The translations under genes were made by a program, and so were the position numbers. 64,000 nt of DNA, taken from assembly GCA_029690005.1 (NCBI GenBank), contig CP121458.1, positions 3,720,001 to 3,784,000 of the forward strand, in the 5' to 3' direction. Below, in pieces: positions 35,919-46,395 of this stretch. Every line of letters begins with the position of its first letter. The stretch's first letter is position 1. The notes under the pieces are model-generated. The model did not search any database and had not been told where the DNA came from. It saw only the letters and a program-made list of their open reading frames with translations. The DNA is from Prescottella defluvii. GTDB lineage: Bacteria; Actinomycetota; Actinomycetes; Mycobacteriales; Mycobacteriaceae.

Positions 35919-36766
35919 TCACGTCGCCGAGACGACGCCCGTGGCGAGTAGAGCGAGCACCACGGTGCCGAGGACGATCCGGTACCGACGAACCAGTACA
36001 TCGAGTGGTCCACGACGAATCGCAGCAGCCACGCGATCGTGGCGTAGCCGATCGCGAACGCGATGAGCGTGGCGACGAGCAGCTGCGCGCCCGACGCATT
36101 CAGCCCCTCACCGGCCGGCTCGAACGCGTCCGGGAGGCTGAACAGCCCGGACGCGACGACCGCGGGAATGGCCAGCAGGAACGAGTACCGCGCCGCCGCC
36201 TCACGGGTGAGCCCGAGGAACAGACCCGCGCTGATCGTGCCGCCCGAACGGGAAACACCCGGAATGAGCGCCAGCGCCTGCGCCGAACCCATCACGATGC
36301 CGTCCTTGAGCCGCAGCTCCTCGATGGGACGCTTCTTGGCGCCGTAGCGCTCGGCGACCGCGATCACCACCGCGAAGACGATGAGCATCGTCGCGATCAG
36401 CCAGAGATTCCTTGCGCCGGTACGGATCTGGTCCTTGAAGAGGAATCCGAGCACACCGACGGGAATGGTGCCGATGATGACGTACCAGCCCATCCGGTAG
36501 TCGAGATCGTCGCGGAACTCGGCACGGAAGAGCCCACGGAACCAGCCCGCGACGATGCGGCCGATGTCGCGCGCGAAGTACAGCAGAACCGCTGCCTCCG
36601 TTCCGAGTTGGGTGACCGCGGTGAACGATGCACCGGCGTCGCTACCGAAGAAGATCTCCGAGACGATCCGCAGATGTCCCGACGACGAGATGGGAAGGAA
36701 CTCGGTGAGACCCTGCACCGCTCCCAGCACGATCGCCTGGAGCCAGGTCATGGCCTCCCCGATCAT
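35919..36766 (-). CDS. uppP: Undecaprenyl-diphosphate phosphatase
   Basis: Integral membrane enzyme recycling the cell-wall lipid carrier and conferring bacitracin tolerance (BacA family). Motifs: [19 protein letters not shown] (Glu-rich motif I) and [19 protein letters not shown] (motif II), with about eight membrane helices and 282 residues. The frame changes near 35977; the corrected end reads [21 protein letters not shown] and TGA at 35919-35921. First gene of a four-gene minus-strand block. ATG at 36766 or 36751. Confidence 0.95.
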
Positions 36767-36971
36767 GCGCGGAACTCCGGGCCACTCGGTGCGAGGGCGG
36801 AACGACGGATGAGGTTGGGGGCATCCGGATTACACACGTGTGGTCCAAGTTTCACCGGACAGACGGTACCCGGCGTGGCTGTTCTCGGCGCGCCGTGCGC
36901 ACTGACTCAGTGTTCTTCCCGGTGGACGCAGTTCACCAACGAAAACATCCGGTGTCGAGACGTGGGCGGTT

Positions 36972-37905
36972 ATGGAATACAGAGCGGTGGGAACGAGCGG
37001 GCTGCGGGTGTCGAGGCTCGGTCTGGGCACCCTGCACTGGGGACGGGACACCGACGGGGACGAGGCCGCCGCACAGCTGTCGGCGTTCGTCGACGCGGGC
37101 GGCACACTGGTCGACACCTCCCCGCCTACGGCGACGGGAAGGCGCAGCGCATCCTCGCGGAACTGCTCGACGACGTCGTGCCGCGCGAGTACCTCATCCT
37201 CGGCGGCAGCGCCGGATCAATTGCGCCGCCACTGCCGGGCCGCGGGTGGACTGCTCCCGCCGTGGACTGCTGACCCAGCTCGACTCGACACTGCGCGAAC
37301 TCGGCACCGACCACCTCGACATGTGGCAGGTCGCGACGTGGGATCCGCTGACCCCTGTCGACGAGATCGCCGCGACACTCGACTACGCCGTGAGCAGCGG
37401 CCGCGTCCGCTACACCGGCGCCCGCGGATACCTGGGTTGGCAGCTCGCGACCGCGGCGGCCAACCAGGGCCCGGGCCGACTGGTGGCAACGCAGGCCGAG
37501 TACTCGCTGCTGGCCCGTGGGGTCGAGGAGGAGCTGCTACCGGCGGCCGCCCATCACGGCATCGGCGTGTTCGCCGCCGTCCCCCTCGCCGGCGGCGTGC
37601 TGACCGGCAAGTACCGCGACGGCATTCCCGCCGACTCCCGCGGGGCGGACGACACGCATGCCACCGAGGTCCGTAGCTACCTCACCGAGACGTCGGTGCG
37701 GGTGGTCGACGCGGTCCTGACCGCGGCCGACGGTCTCGGCACGTCACCGCTCGCGGTCGCACTCGCCTGGGCGCGCGACCGGCCCGGTGTCGCGAGCGCC
37801 GTCGTCGGCGCGCGCGATCTCGCGCAGCTCACGGGCGTTCTGTCGGCCGAGGAGCTGGAACTGCCGCCGGCTATCGCCGCCGCGCTGGACGACGTGAGCG
37901 CCTGA
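36972..37905 (+). CDS. Aldo/keto reductase family protein
   Basis: NADPH-dependent oxidoreductase with the TIM-barrel start MEYRAVGTSGLRVSRLGLGT. The catalytic Asp/Tyr region appears after the frame change near 37122 (VDTSPAYGDGKAQRILAELL); a second change lies near 37215. The rest reads ELGTDHLDMWQVATWDPLTPVDE, TGARGYLGWQLA and ending AVVGARDLAQLTG. About 312 residues. The 205 bases upstream include the palindrome CACACGTGTG at 36833-36842. Substrate unknown. Confidence 0.85.
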
Positions 37906-37962
37906 TTCGATCGCGCGTCCAACTTTCGATTGATTTGCGGTGATTAGTGAGGACAACGATGC

Positions 37963-37981
37963 AGAGGGTAGGCTAACCTTT
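37963..37981. promoter_or_regulatory. IdeR/DtxR iron box upstream of hmuO
   Basis: The 19-mer AGAGGGTAGGCTAACCTTT keeps the core GGxTAGGCTAACCT of the DtxR/IdeR consensus TTAGGTTAGGCTAACCTAA (14 of 19 positions). It lies 41 bases before the hmuO start, so iron-replete IdeR should silence the haem operon. Confidence 0.85.
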
Positions 37982-38022
37982 CGGCCATCGTGTCCGACGA
38001 ACATCATCGTGGAGGAGATCAC

Positions 38023-38706
38023 ATGGACGTGCTCGACCAGGGAACCGACGCCGGTTCGCTCGCCGGTTTCGCCGAGCGCATCAAGACCGAGACCGACGCC
38101 GCTCACCGTGCCACCGAGCAGTCTCGATTTGTAGGCGATCTCCTCGCCGGCAAGCTCACCAAGGAAGGCTATGCCGCCCTGCTGGCGCAGACCTACCTCG
38201 TGTACGAGGCCCTCGAGCGGGCCGGCGACGGACATGCCGACGACGCCCTCGCTGCGCCGTTCATCGCTCCGGAACTGATCCGCCTGCCCGCGTTGGCCGC
38301 CGACCTCGAGTTCCTCCTCGGCGCGCAGTGGCGCGACCAGATCGTCGCGACGCCCGCGACCGCACGGTACGTCGCGCGCCTGGAAGAGGTGGCGTTCACG
38401 TCGCCCGCCGACTTCGTCGCGCACCACTACCTGCGCTACATGGGCGACCTGTCGGGCGGCCAGATCATCCGACGGATGCTCGAGCGGGCGTACGGCTACG
38501 AGGTGGACGGCCTGCGCTTCTACATCTTCGACGACATCGCCAAGCCCAAGGTGTTCAAGGACGAGTACCGGGCCAAGCTAGACCAGGCCCCGCTGAGCGC
38601 CGAGGACCAGGCGCGCTTCATCGCCGAGGTGAACCTGGCCTACGGACTCAACGGTGCCCTGTTCGCCGACCTCGAAGCCGACATCGATCGTTACCTTGTG
38701 AAATGA
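38023..38706 (+). CDS. hmuO: Haem oxygenase (biliverdin-producing)
   Basis: Cleaves haem to biliverdin, CO and Fe2+ to supply iron. Intact frame of 227 residues. Proximal haem ligand His28 in DAAHRATEQS, distal-helix motif YLRYMGDLSGGQIIRRM, and FYIFDDIAKPKVFKDEYR, all as in corynebacterial HmuO. GGAGGAG lies 6 bases before the ATG. Its TGA overlaps the hmuT start (ATGA), placing haem breakdown at the head of the uptake operon. Confidence 0.96.
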   Translation: MDVLDQGTDAGSLAGFAERIKTETDAAHRATEQSRFVGDLLAGKLTKEGYAALLAQTYLVYEALERAGDGHADDALAAPFIAPELIRLPALAADLEFLLGAQWRDQIVATPATARYVARLEEVAFTSPADFVAHHYLRYMGDLSGGQIIRRMLERAYGYEVDGLRFYIFDDIAKPKVFKDEYRAKLDQAPLSAEDQARFIAEVNLAYGLNGALFADLEADIDRYLVK

Positions 38707-39716
38707 GATCTTTTCCCGACTCGCCGCCGCCGGGACTGCGGTCCTGGCGGCGCTGACCCTCGCGGCGTGCACCTCGGTCACGACTGGCGACACCGACCAG
38801 CGCGGCCAGACGACCGCGGTCGTCGCGGACCCCGATCCGCGTCCGATCGCGAACCACCCGACACCGCAGTTGCCGGCCACCGTGCGCAGCTTCGACGGGG
38901 TCGATGTCACGGTCACGGACGTCAGCCGCATCGTCACCGCGGACCGCTACGGCACGCTCACCCAGACCGTGTTCGCGCTCGGCCTCGGTGACAACATCGT
39001 CGGTCGGGACACCGCATCGGCCTTCCCGGCCGCGAAGAACATCCCGAACATCACGCCGGGCGGTCAGGCACTCAACGCCGAGGCGATTCTCAACCTCGCC
39101 CCACCGTCGTGCTCACCGACACCAGCATCGGCCCCGAGTCGGTGCAGGACCAACTGCGCGCCGCCGGGATCCCGGTCGTGTACTTCGATCCCGAGCGCAC
39201 GCTCGAGGGTCTGCCCGGGCAGCTCACCGCGGTCGCGAGGGCGCTCGGCGTTCCCGCCGAGGGCGAGCAACTCGTCGCGCGCACCCAGCAGGAGATCGCC
39301 GACGCGGGCGCGTCCGTCCACAGGACGGCGACAAGCTCAAGATCGCGTTCCTGTACATGCGCGGACCGTCGATCACGATGCTCGCCGGGCCCGGATCCGG
39401 CGCGGATTCGCTGATCGAGGCCCTCGGCGCGACCGACGCCGGCACCGCGTCCGGCCTCACCAGCGAGTTCGTGCCGATCACCAGCGAGGCGATGATCGCC
39501 GCGGCGCCCGATGTCCTGTTGATGATGACCGGCGGGCTGCAGTCCATCGGCGGTGTCGACGGCCTGGAGAAGGTGCCGGGCATCGCGCAGACCCCGGCCG
39601 GGCAGAACAAGCGTGTGGTCGACATGTCCGACACGACGTTGCTCAGCTTCGGACCCAACACCGGCCAGGTCCTTGCCGCCCTGTCCGACGCGATCTACCA
39701 CCCCAGCGCCGAATGA
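38703..39716 (+). CDS. hmuT: Haemin ABC transporter substrate-binding lipoprotein
   Basis: Surface-anchored haem receptor that feeds HmuUV. Signal peptide with lipobox LTLAAC (Cys at about residue 23), then the periplasmic-binding fold: LTQTVFALGLGDNIVGRDTAS, NITPGGQALNAEAILNLAP, TDTSIGPESVQDQLRAAGIPVVYFD (in parts) and FLYMRGPSITMLAGPGSGAD. About 338 residues. The frame changes near 38714 (TTTT run, inside the signal peptide), 39100 and 39318. ATGA overlaps at both ends. Confidence 0.93.
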
Positions 39717-40769
39717 GCACAGAAGTCACCACCCGCCCACGGGTCCGCGCGGGACGGTCATCGCAGGCCTGGCGATCCTGCTGGCCGTCCTCGCCCTGGC
39801 GTCCGCCTGCATCGGGCAGGTCCCGACCAGCCCGGCCGAGGTCCTCGGCAGCATCCTGCACCGCGTCGGGCTCGACATCGGCCCCATGCCCTCGCATCCG
39901 AGCGGGGAGGTGACGCTGTGGCAGGTGCGGTTCCCGCGCGTCGTGCTCGCGATCCTCGTCGGCGCCGCACTCGGCTGCTCCGGAGCCCTCCTGCAGGGTG
40001 TGTTCTCCAATCCACTCGCCGAGCCCGGCGTGATCGGCGTGTCCGCGGGCGCCGCCGTCGGTGCCAGTGCGGCCATCGTCCTCGGCGGCGCGCTCACTGC
40101 CGGGCCGGCGGTGGCCGGCGCGGCGTTCGTCGCCGGACTGATCACCACGACCCTCGTGTATCTGCTGGCACGCTCGGAAGGGCGCACCGAAGTGGTCACG
40201 CTGGTGCTGACCGGCGTCGCGATCAACGCGTTCGCCGGTGGCCTGATCGCCTTCTTCACGTTCGTCGCGAGCCCCGCGGCCCGCGATCAGATCGTGTTCT
40301 GGCAGCTCGGCAGCCTCAACGGCGCCACCTGGAACGCCGTGGCGATCGTCGCACCGATGGCGATCGCGGGCATCGCCGCGGCGATGCTGATCGCACCCGA
40401 ACTCGACCTGCTGGCGCTCGGGGAGAGCGCGGCCCGGCACCTCGGTGTGGACGTCGAGAAGCTGCGGCTGATCGCGATCGTGATCGTCGCCGTCCTGGTG
40501 TCGTCCGGCGTCGCGTTCACCGGCATCATCCTGTTCGTGGGACTCGTCGTGCCCATGTCATGCGCATGCTGGTCGGACCAGGCCACCGCCTGCTGCTGCC
40601 GGCCAGTGTCCTCGGCGGCGCGATCGTCCTGCTCGCCGCCGACCTCGGCGCGCGCACGCTGGTGCCGAACGCCGACCTCCCCCTCGGAATGCTCACCTCG
40701 CTGGTAGGCGGACCGTTCTTCTTCTGGCTGCTGCGCCGCACGCGCTCACGGCAAGGCGGGTGGGCCTGA
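39713..40769 (+). CDS. hmuU: Haemin ABC transporter permease (FecCD family)
   Basis: Membrane channel of the haem importer, about 352 residues and ten helices. Family motifs LWQVRFPRVVLAILVGAALG, SGALLQGVFSNPLAEPGVIG (the coupling region), LTGVAINAFAGGLIAF, FWQLGSLNGATW and the terminal NADLPLGMLTSLVGGPFFFW. The frame changes near 39757 and 40556. Start ATG overlaps the hmuT stop, and its TGA overlaps the hmuV ATG (TGATG). Confidence 0.94.
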
Positions 40770-41635
40770 TGGCATCGCTACTCGAACGCTCGCGGAGTCT
40801 GTTCGGCCGGCCCGACGACGTACCGTCCCCCACCGACACCGGCGCGGTGACGATGCGGGCCACCGACATCAGCGTCGAACGTGGCGGCCGCACCGTGCTC
40901 GACCACGTCAGCATCACGGTCCGGGCGGGCGAGGTGCTCGCGCTCGTGGGGCCCGACGGCGCCGGCAAGTCGACCCTGTTGGCCGCCCTGTCCGGTGACC
41001 AGCCGGTGAGCTCGGGTGTCGTCGAACTCGACGGAAAACCGCTGTCGGCCTGGTCGCCGGGCGACATGTCCCGCCGACGCGCGGTGCTGCCCCAGCAGCA
41101 CACCGTCGGCTTCTCGTTCACCGCCCGGCAGGTTGTCCGGATGGGCCGGGCGCCGTGGCAGCGGACCCCACGGTCCGCCGACGACGACAAGACGATCGAC
41201 GACTGTCTGGACATCTGTGACGTCCACCACCTCGCCGACCGCCCGTTCAGCGTCCTCTCGGGTGGCGAGCGTGCGCGGGTGGCGCTCGCCCGGGTACTGG
41301 CGCAGTCCACCGAGACGGTGCTGCTGGACGAGCCGACCGCGGCGCTCGATCTGGGCCACCAGGAGGCGGTCATGCGGATCGCCTGCGACCGGGCGACCGC
41401 CGGCGCCGCGGTGGTCGTCGTGCTGCACGATCTGGGACTGGCCGCCGCGTATGCGGACCGGATCTGCGTCCTCGAGAACGGCCGGGCCGCCGCCGACGGA
41501 CCGCCTGCAGAGATCCTGACGGAGGAGTTGCTCAGCCGCGTGTACGGGCATCCCGTCGAGGTGTTCGCGCATCCGCGGTCCGGCGCCACCCTGGTCCAGC
41601 CGCGACGCGACGACCGGACCGACGGCCGGCGGTGA
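40769..41635 (+). CDS. hmuV: Haemin ABC transporter ATP-binding protein
   Basis: ATPase of the haem importer; intact frame of 288 residues. Walker A is GPDGAGKS (Asp where most relatives have Asn), Q-loop PQQHTVGFSF, signature LSGGERARVALARVLAQ, Walker B VLLDEPTAALDLGHQ and the H-loop VVLHDLGLA. Last gene of the hmuOTUV operon; 105 bases without a gene follow before lppL. Confidence 0.95.
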   Translation: MASLLERSRSLFGRPDDVPSPTDTGAVTMRATDISVERGGRTVLDHVSITVRAGEVLALVGPDGAGKSTLLAALSGDQPVSSGVVELDGKPLSAWSPGDMSRRRAVLPQQHTVGFSFTARQVVRMGRAPWQRTPRSADDDKTIDDCLDICDVHHLADRPFSVLSGGERARVALARVLAQSTETVLLDEPTAALDLGHQEAVMRIACDRATAGAAVVVVLHDLGLAAAYADRICVLENGRAAADGPPAEILTEELLSRVYGHPVEVFAHPRSGATLVQPRRDDRTDGRR

Positions 41636-41740
41636 ATGTCGCGCGCCTCACTCGGAGGGGTGACTCGAATTCCGGCCGGTCCGGTCGATCATGGATGCTG
41701 AGAGCGAGCACCACACCGGCACCACCCGAGGAGCACCTTC

Positions 41741-42744
41741 ATGCGAGTACCCGCGCCGCGCATCACCGCCACCGCGATCGGGGCCGCGTTGCTGCTGCTG
41801 ACCGGGTGCTCGTCCACGAAGGACGGCGACAACCTCCAGACCATCGAGCCCGCCACGGCGGCCGTCTCGCCCGCCGGCGCGACGCCGACCGGCACGGTCC
41901 AGAACCTCGGCCGCTCGATCGACGCACTGGCGTTCGACCCGAGTTCGAAGACCACCGCGATCCTCGCGGACGGCGGGACCCACCTGCTGCTCCAGGCGCA
42001 GGCCGCCGCCGAACCGCGCGACGTCGTGCTCGACGGCCGCGCCGCGCAGATCGGCGTGCCGCCTCCGACGGACGCCTGCTGCTTCCGATGGACGGCCGCG
42101 TGCAGGTCGTCGACGCGGCGTCGGGCGAGAAGAAGTCGATCACCGTCGACGGCGACGCGCGCTCGGCCCTCCTCCTGTCCGACGGCAGGCTCGCGGTGGG
42201 CCTGGCGAACGGCAAGGTCCAGATCCTCGACGCGAACGGCGCGGTGTCCGAGACGATCTCGGGTCTCGCCTCGGTGGACGCGCTCGCCCTGACGAAGGGC
42301 ACTCTCAGCGCCCTCGACCGCCGGCAGACGTCGCTCGCCGAGATCGACGTGGACGGCTCGTCGCTGGGGATGGCGCTGCGCGCGGGCGAGGGCGCGACGC
42401 AACTGGCGACCGACGAGTACGGCCGGATCCTCGTCACCGACACGGGCGGCGACGAACTGCTGGTCTTCACGACCGATCCGCTGATCATGCGGCAGCGCTA
42501 CCCGATCCCGCACTCCCCGTACGGCGTCGCGTACGACGAGCGGACCGACCTGGTGTGGGTGACGGTCACCGGCGACAACAAGGTGATCGGCTACGACATC
42601 TCGACCGGCATCCCCGTCGAGAAGGCCCGCTACGACACCGTCCGCCAGCCCAACTCCGTCGCCGTGGACACCGCGGGCGGCGCCCTCCTGGTCGGATCCG
42701 CGACCGGCGACGGCCTGCAGCGGATCCCGCTGGCCGCGGGGTGA
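41741..42744 (+). CDS. lppL: LppL-like lipoprotein, beta-propeller
   Basis: Predicted exported lipoprotein: basic start, hydrophobic segment ATAIGAALLLL and lipobox LTGC. The body holds repeated propeller-blade phrases: LLSDGRLAVGLANGKVQILDA, LATDEYGRILVTDTGGDELLVF, VAYDERTDLVWVTVTGDNKVIG, VAVDTAGGALLVGSATGDGL (each shortened). About 335 residues. Orthologous by position to Rv2138. The frame changes near 42060. GAGGAGCACC precedes the ATG. Function unknown. Confidence 0.85.
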
Positions 42745-42750
42745 GCCACC

Positions 42751-42990
42751 GTGTCACGTCGTGGTCGTGGACTGCCCCGCGAGTGGGAGACGGACTCCGA
42801 GGAGTTCGAGTACCTGCCGATGCGTCTACCCCGTGACGTGACCCGCGTCAGCGCGTCGATGCGCCTGGCCCTGCAAGCCGAGTTCGGCGGCTGGGAACTC
42901 TCGCGTGTGCGCCTCTACACCGACGGCAGCCGCCGCATCCTGCTCCGCCGCCGCAAGACCACCCATCACGTTCCGGCACCTGGAATCTAG
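42751..42990 (+). CDS. DUF5703 family protein
   Basis: Intact small protein of 79 residues: [51 protein letters not shown] short conserved actinobacterial family always next to pyrD. GTG start 6 bases after the lppL stop; 8 bases before pyrD. Probably one operon lppL-DUF5703-pyrD. Function unknown. Confidence 0.85.
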   Translation: MSRRGRGLPREWETDSEEFEYLPMRLPRDVTRVSASMRLALQAEFGGWELSRVRLYTDGSRRILLRRRKTTHHVPAPGI

Positions 42991-42998
42991 GGAGATTC

Positions 42999-44070
42999 GT
43001 GTACCACCTGCTACTGCGTCTGATGTTCCGGGTTCCCCGGAACGCATCCACCACCTGGCGTTCGCCGCGATGCGACTGGTCACGCGGTTCGCACTGATCC
43101 GCGCGCTCGTCGCGAAGGTGCTCGTGGTCGACGACCCGGTGCTGCGGACCCGCGCGTTCGGCGTGGACTTCCCGGCGCCGGTCGGCCTGGCCGCCGGATT
43201 CGACAAGGACGCCACCGGAGTGGACACGTGGGGTCCGATGGGCTTCGGATTCGCCGAGGTCGGGACGGTGACCGCGCAGGCGCAGCCCGGCAATCCCGCG
43301 CCGCGACTGTTCCGGCTCCAAGACGACCGTGCGCTGATCAACCGCATGGGCTTCAACGACCACGGCGCCGGGAACGCGGCGAACTACCTGCGCCACCGGC
43401 GCGGGGACGTGCCGATCGGCGCCAACATCGGCAAGACCAAGATCGTCCCCGCTGAGGAGGCGCCCGAGGACTACACCGCGAGCGCCCGCCTGCTCGGGCC
43501 GCTGGCCGACTTCGTCGTGGTCAACGTCAGCTCCCCCAACACCCCGGGCCTGCGTGATCTGCAGGCCGTCGAGTCGCTTCGTCCGCTGCTGCAGGCCGTC
43601 CTGGACACCGTCACGGACACCCCGGTGCTGGTGAAGATCGCGCCGGACCTCTCGGACGAGGACGTCGACGCGGTCGCCGATCTGGCGGTCGAGCTGGGTC
43701 TGGCCGGCATCGTCGCGACCAACACGACGATCGCCCGCACCGGACTGAACACGCCGCAGTCCCGCATCGACGAGATCGGCGCTGGCGGCCTGTCCGGCGC
43801 GCCGGTCGCGGCCCGCTCGCTCGAGGTGCTACGCCGCCTGCACGCACGCGTCGGCGACAAGTTGGTGCTGATCTCGGTGGGCGGCATCGAGACCGTCGAC
43901 CAGGCCTGGGAGCGCATCCTGGCCGGCGCGACGCTGGTGCAGGGCTACACCGGGTTCATCTACGGCGGCCCCTTCTACGCCAAGAAGCTGCACAAGGGCC
44001 TGGCCCGGAAGGTCCGCGAGGCGGGCTTCCGGTCGATCTCCGACGCCGTGGGCGCGGGCGCCGCACGTAG
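42999..44070 (+). CDS. pyrD: Dihydroorotate dehydrogenase (quinone)
   Basis: Fourth step of pyrimidine synthesis, class 2 membrane-associated enzyme. N-terminal helix [13 protein letters not shown], then [57 protein letters not shown] (catalytic Ser), [19 protein letters not shown] and [24 protein letters not shown] at 42999 with GGAG upstream. The frame changes near 43037. As read the frame runs to 44131 through the terminator hairpin; the normal end is probably TAG at 44068-44070, implying another indel near 44060. Confidence 0.93.
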
Positions 44071-44084
44071 ACCCCCGAACTCCG

Positions 44085-44122
44085 ACGACGGCCCGCCACC
44101 TCCGCAGGTGGCGGGCCGTCGT
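44085..44122. terminator. Bidirectional terminator between pyrD and the PEBP gene
   Basis: Perfect 17-bp stem (44085-44101 with 44106-44122), 4-base loop CCGC. It lies between two convergent genes, so serves both. Confidence 0.88.
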
Positions 44123-44132
44123 GGTCGGTGAC

Positions 44133-44663
44133 CTACTTCTGCTCGTAGGTTCCGGTGATCACCGCGCGCGCGATGGCGTGCGAGAACAGGTTGAAGCCGA
44201 GGAACGCCGGCTTCGAGTCTGCGGTGATGTCGAGGTGATCGACGTCGACCGCATGCACCGCGAACATGTAGCGGTGCGGGCCGTGCCCCTTCGGCGGGCA
44301 CGCGCCCAGGTACCGGGCGAGATCGCCGTCATTCTCCAGCGTGACGGCACCCGCGGGCAGGCCCGAGCCGGTCTCGTCACCGGCATTCGCGGCCAGCGAG
44401 GTCGTGGTGACGGGGATGTTGGCGACCGCCCAGTGCCAGAAGCCCGACGCCGTCGGCGCGTCCGGGTCGAACATCGTGACGGCGAAGCTCTTGGTCTCCG
44501 CGGGGAAGCCGGACCAGGACAGCTGCGGGGAGATGTCGTGTCCGCCGGCACCGAAGATTCCGCTGACCTGATCGTTCTTCAGGGGCGCACCGTCGGTGAC
44601 GTCGTCTGACGTCAGCGTGAAGGACGGCAGGTCGGGCAATCCGTCGTACGGGTTGTGAGGCAT
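44133..44663 (-). CDS. YbhB/YbcL-family PEBP (Raf-kinase-inhibitor-like) protein
   Basis: Intact frame of 176 residues, orthologous to Rv2140c. Motifs: [60 protein letters not shown] and [20 protein letters not shown], which together form the ligand-binding pocket of the family (quoted in shortened form). Binds small anionic ligands in known members; role here unknown. Confidence 0.92.
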   Translation of the reverse strand: MPHNPYDGLPDLPSFTLTSDDVTDGAPLKNDQVSGIFGAGGHDISPQLSWSGFPAETKSFAVTMFDPDAPTASGFWHWAVANIPVTTTSLAANAGDETGSGLPAGAVTLENDGDLARYLGACPPKGHGPHRYMFAVHAVDVDHLDITADSKPAFLGFNLFSHAIARAVITGTYEQK

Positions 44664-44681
44664 GAGATTCCTCTCTCGCGA

Positions 44682-46040
44682 TCAGCTGTGTAGCAGGAAG
44701 TGTTCCATCACCCCGGTCCCGAAGTGCAACGCATCGACGGGTACCCGTTCGTCGACGCCGTGGAAGAGCGCGGCGAAGTCGAGGTCCGGCGGCAGCCGCA
44801 GCGGGGCGAACCCGAAGCAGCGAATCCCCAACCGCGCGAACGCCTTCGCGTCGGTTCCGCCGAGAGCGTGTAGGGACGGTGCGGCCGTTCGGGTCGTGCG
44901 CGAGGATCGCGTCGTTCATCGCGTCCACCAGGTCGCCGTCGAAGGTCGTCTCGTACGAGTCGAGCTTGGTGATCCACTCGCGGGTCACGTGGGGGCCGAT
45001 CAGCGCGTCCACCTCGCGCTCGAACGCGGCCTGACGCCCGGGCAGCACCCGGCAGTCGAAGACGGCCTCGGCGGTCTGCGGGATGACGTTCGCCTTGTAA
45101 CCGGCCTTGAGCATCGTCGGATTCGCGGTGTCGCGCAGCGTCGCGCCGACGATCCGCGCGATCGAACCGAGCTTGGCGAGCGCGCCGTCGATGTCCGGGG
45201 AGGTCGGATCGAACTCCACACCGCTCTCCTCCGCCAGCACCGTGAGGAACTCGGCCACCGAGTCCGACGTCGCGAGCGGGAACGTGTGGTTGCCGAGCCG
45301 CGACACCGCGTCGGCGAGGATCGTCACCGCGTTGTCCTCGTGCAGGAACGAGCCGTGGCCCGCGGTGGCCTTCGCGGTCAGCCGCATCCACCCGAGGCCC
45401 TTTCGGCCGTCTCGACGAGATACAGGCGCTTTTCCGTGCCGTCCGCGCGCGGGATGGTCAACGAGAATCCGCCGACCTCCCGACCGCCTCGGTGACGCCC
45501 TCGAACAGCTCCGGTCGATGGTCCACGAGCCACTGGCAGCCGTACTTGCCGCCGGCCTCCTCGTCCGCGACGAACGCGAACAGGATGTCGCGCGGGGGCA
45601 CGGTGCCCTCGGCCTTGAACTGGCGGGCGAGCGCCAGCGTCATGCCGCACATGTCCTTCATGTCGACCGCGCCACGCCCCCACACGTAGCCGTCCTCGAC
45701 GGCGCCCGAGAGGGGTGCACGCTCCAGTCGGCGGGTTCGGCGGGCACGACGTCGAGGTGACCATGCATCATCAACGTCCCCGACGGGGGTCCGCTCCGCG
45801 GAGTCGCGCGAAGACGTTGCCGCGTCCGGCCGCGCCCGATTCGACGTATTCGGTCTCGTATCCGACCTCCTCGAGCTTCTCCTTGACCCAGAGCGCGCAC
45901 TCGCGCTCCCCCTTGGTGGTCTCGAGTTCACCGGTGTTGGACGTGTCGAACCGGATCAGCGCGCTGACGAGGTCGACGACCTCCGATTCCGCGCGGCCGA
46001 CCGGCCCCCGCGAGGACACTGCTTCGTCATTTGATGCCAC
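44682..46040 (-). CDS. M20-family metallopeptidase (dipeptidase)
   Basis: Zinc peptidase orthologous to Rv2141c, about 452 residues. Metal-binding motifs MMHGHLDVVPA (His, Asp), GRGAVDMKDM (bridging Asp) and FVADEEAGGKYG (catalytic Glu pair); the dimerisation domain has TAGHGSFLHEDNAV, and the end reads LRLPPDLDFAALFHGVDERVP. The frame changes near 45785, 45720, 45480, 45400 and 44868. The GTG at 46038-46040 is the start. Upstream 187 bases carry the tRNA-Leu promoter in the other direction. Confidence 0.9.
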
Positions 46041-46147
46041 CTCACTTTCCTACCACCGTCGGACGCATCCCACGCGCGCCGACAAGTACGCAGATATGGC
46101 TCAAAAACACCGTCTGACCAGCCGATTTTGGACCTGGCGCAATATCG

Positions 46148-46153
46148 GATAAT
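46148..46153 (+). promoter_or_regulatory. Candidate -10 element of tRNA-Leu
   Basis: GATAAT, about 75 bases before the tRNA, with weak upstream TTTTGG at a 16-base spacing. It would give a leader of roughly 65 bases that needs 5' processing. Confidence 0.4.
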
Positions 46154-46227
46154 CTTTCCTGGCACCCGGAGAGCGGGGGCGAACGAAAAACAACTGAATG
46201 CCTCGCAGAGATGCGAGCAACGAATGA

Positions 46228-46311
46228 GTCCGAGTGGCGGAATGGCAGACGCGCTAGCTTGAGGTGCTAGTGTCCTATTAACGGACGTGGGGGTTCGAGT
46301 CCCCTCGGACA
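46228..46311 (+). tRNA. tRNA-Leu (anticodon GAG)
   Basis: Acceptor arms GTCCGAG (46228-46234) and CTCGGAC (46304-46310) pair fully, with discriminator A. The D arm is GGCGGAATGGCAGACGC, the anticodon loop CTTGAGG gives GAG, and there is a long class II variable arm (TGTCCTATTAACGGACG). The T loop TTCGAGT is flanked by five G on the 5' side but too few C on the 3' side for a 5-bp stem plus acceptor, so one or two C are probably missing from the run at 46301-46304. CCA is not encoded. Confidence 0.92.
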
Positions 46312-46329
46312 CTCTGAGTTGAGACAGAC

Positions 46330-46365
46330 AGAAGACCCCCGGTTCCACGGAACCGGGGGTCTTCT
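46330..46365. terminator. Terminator after tRNA-Leu
   Basis: Perfect 17-bp inverted repeat (46330-46346 with 46349-46365) separated by AC, followed by CGTTCTCGGTGTTT. It lies between the tRNA and the convergent protease gene. Confidence 0.88.
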
Positions 46366-46395
46366 CGTTCTCGGTGTTTCCGGATCAGTCGTGCA

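Noticed and set aside
36833..36842. CACACGTGTG palindrome as an operator
   Set aside because: It is short and isolated, with no regulator gene nearby, so it is noted only.
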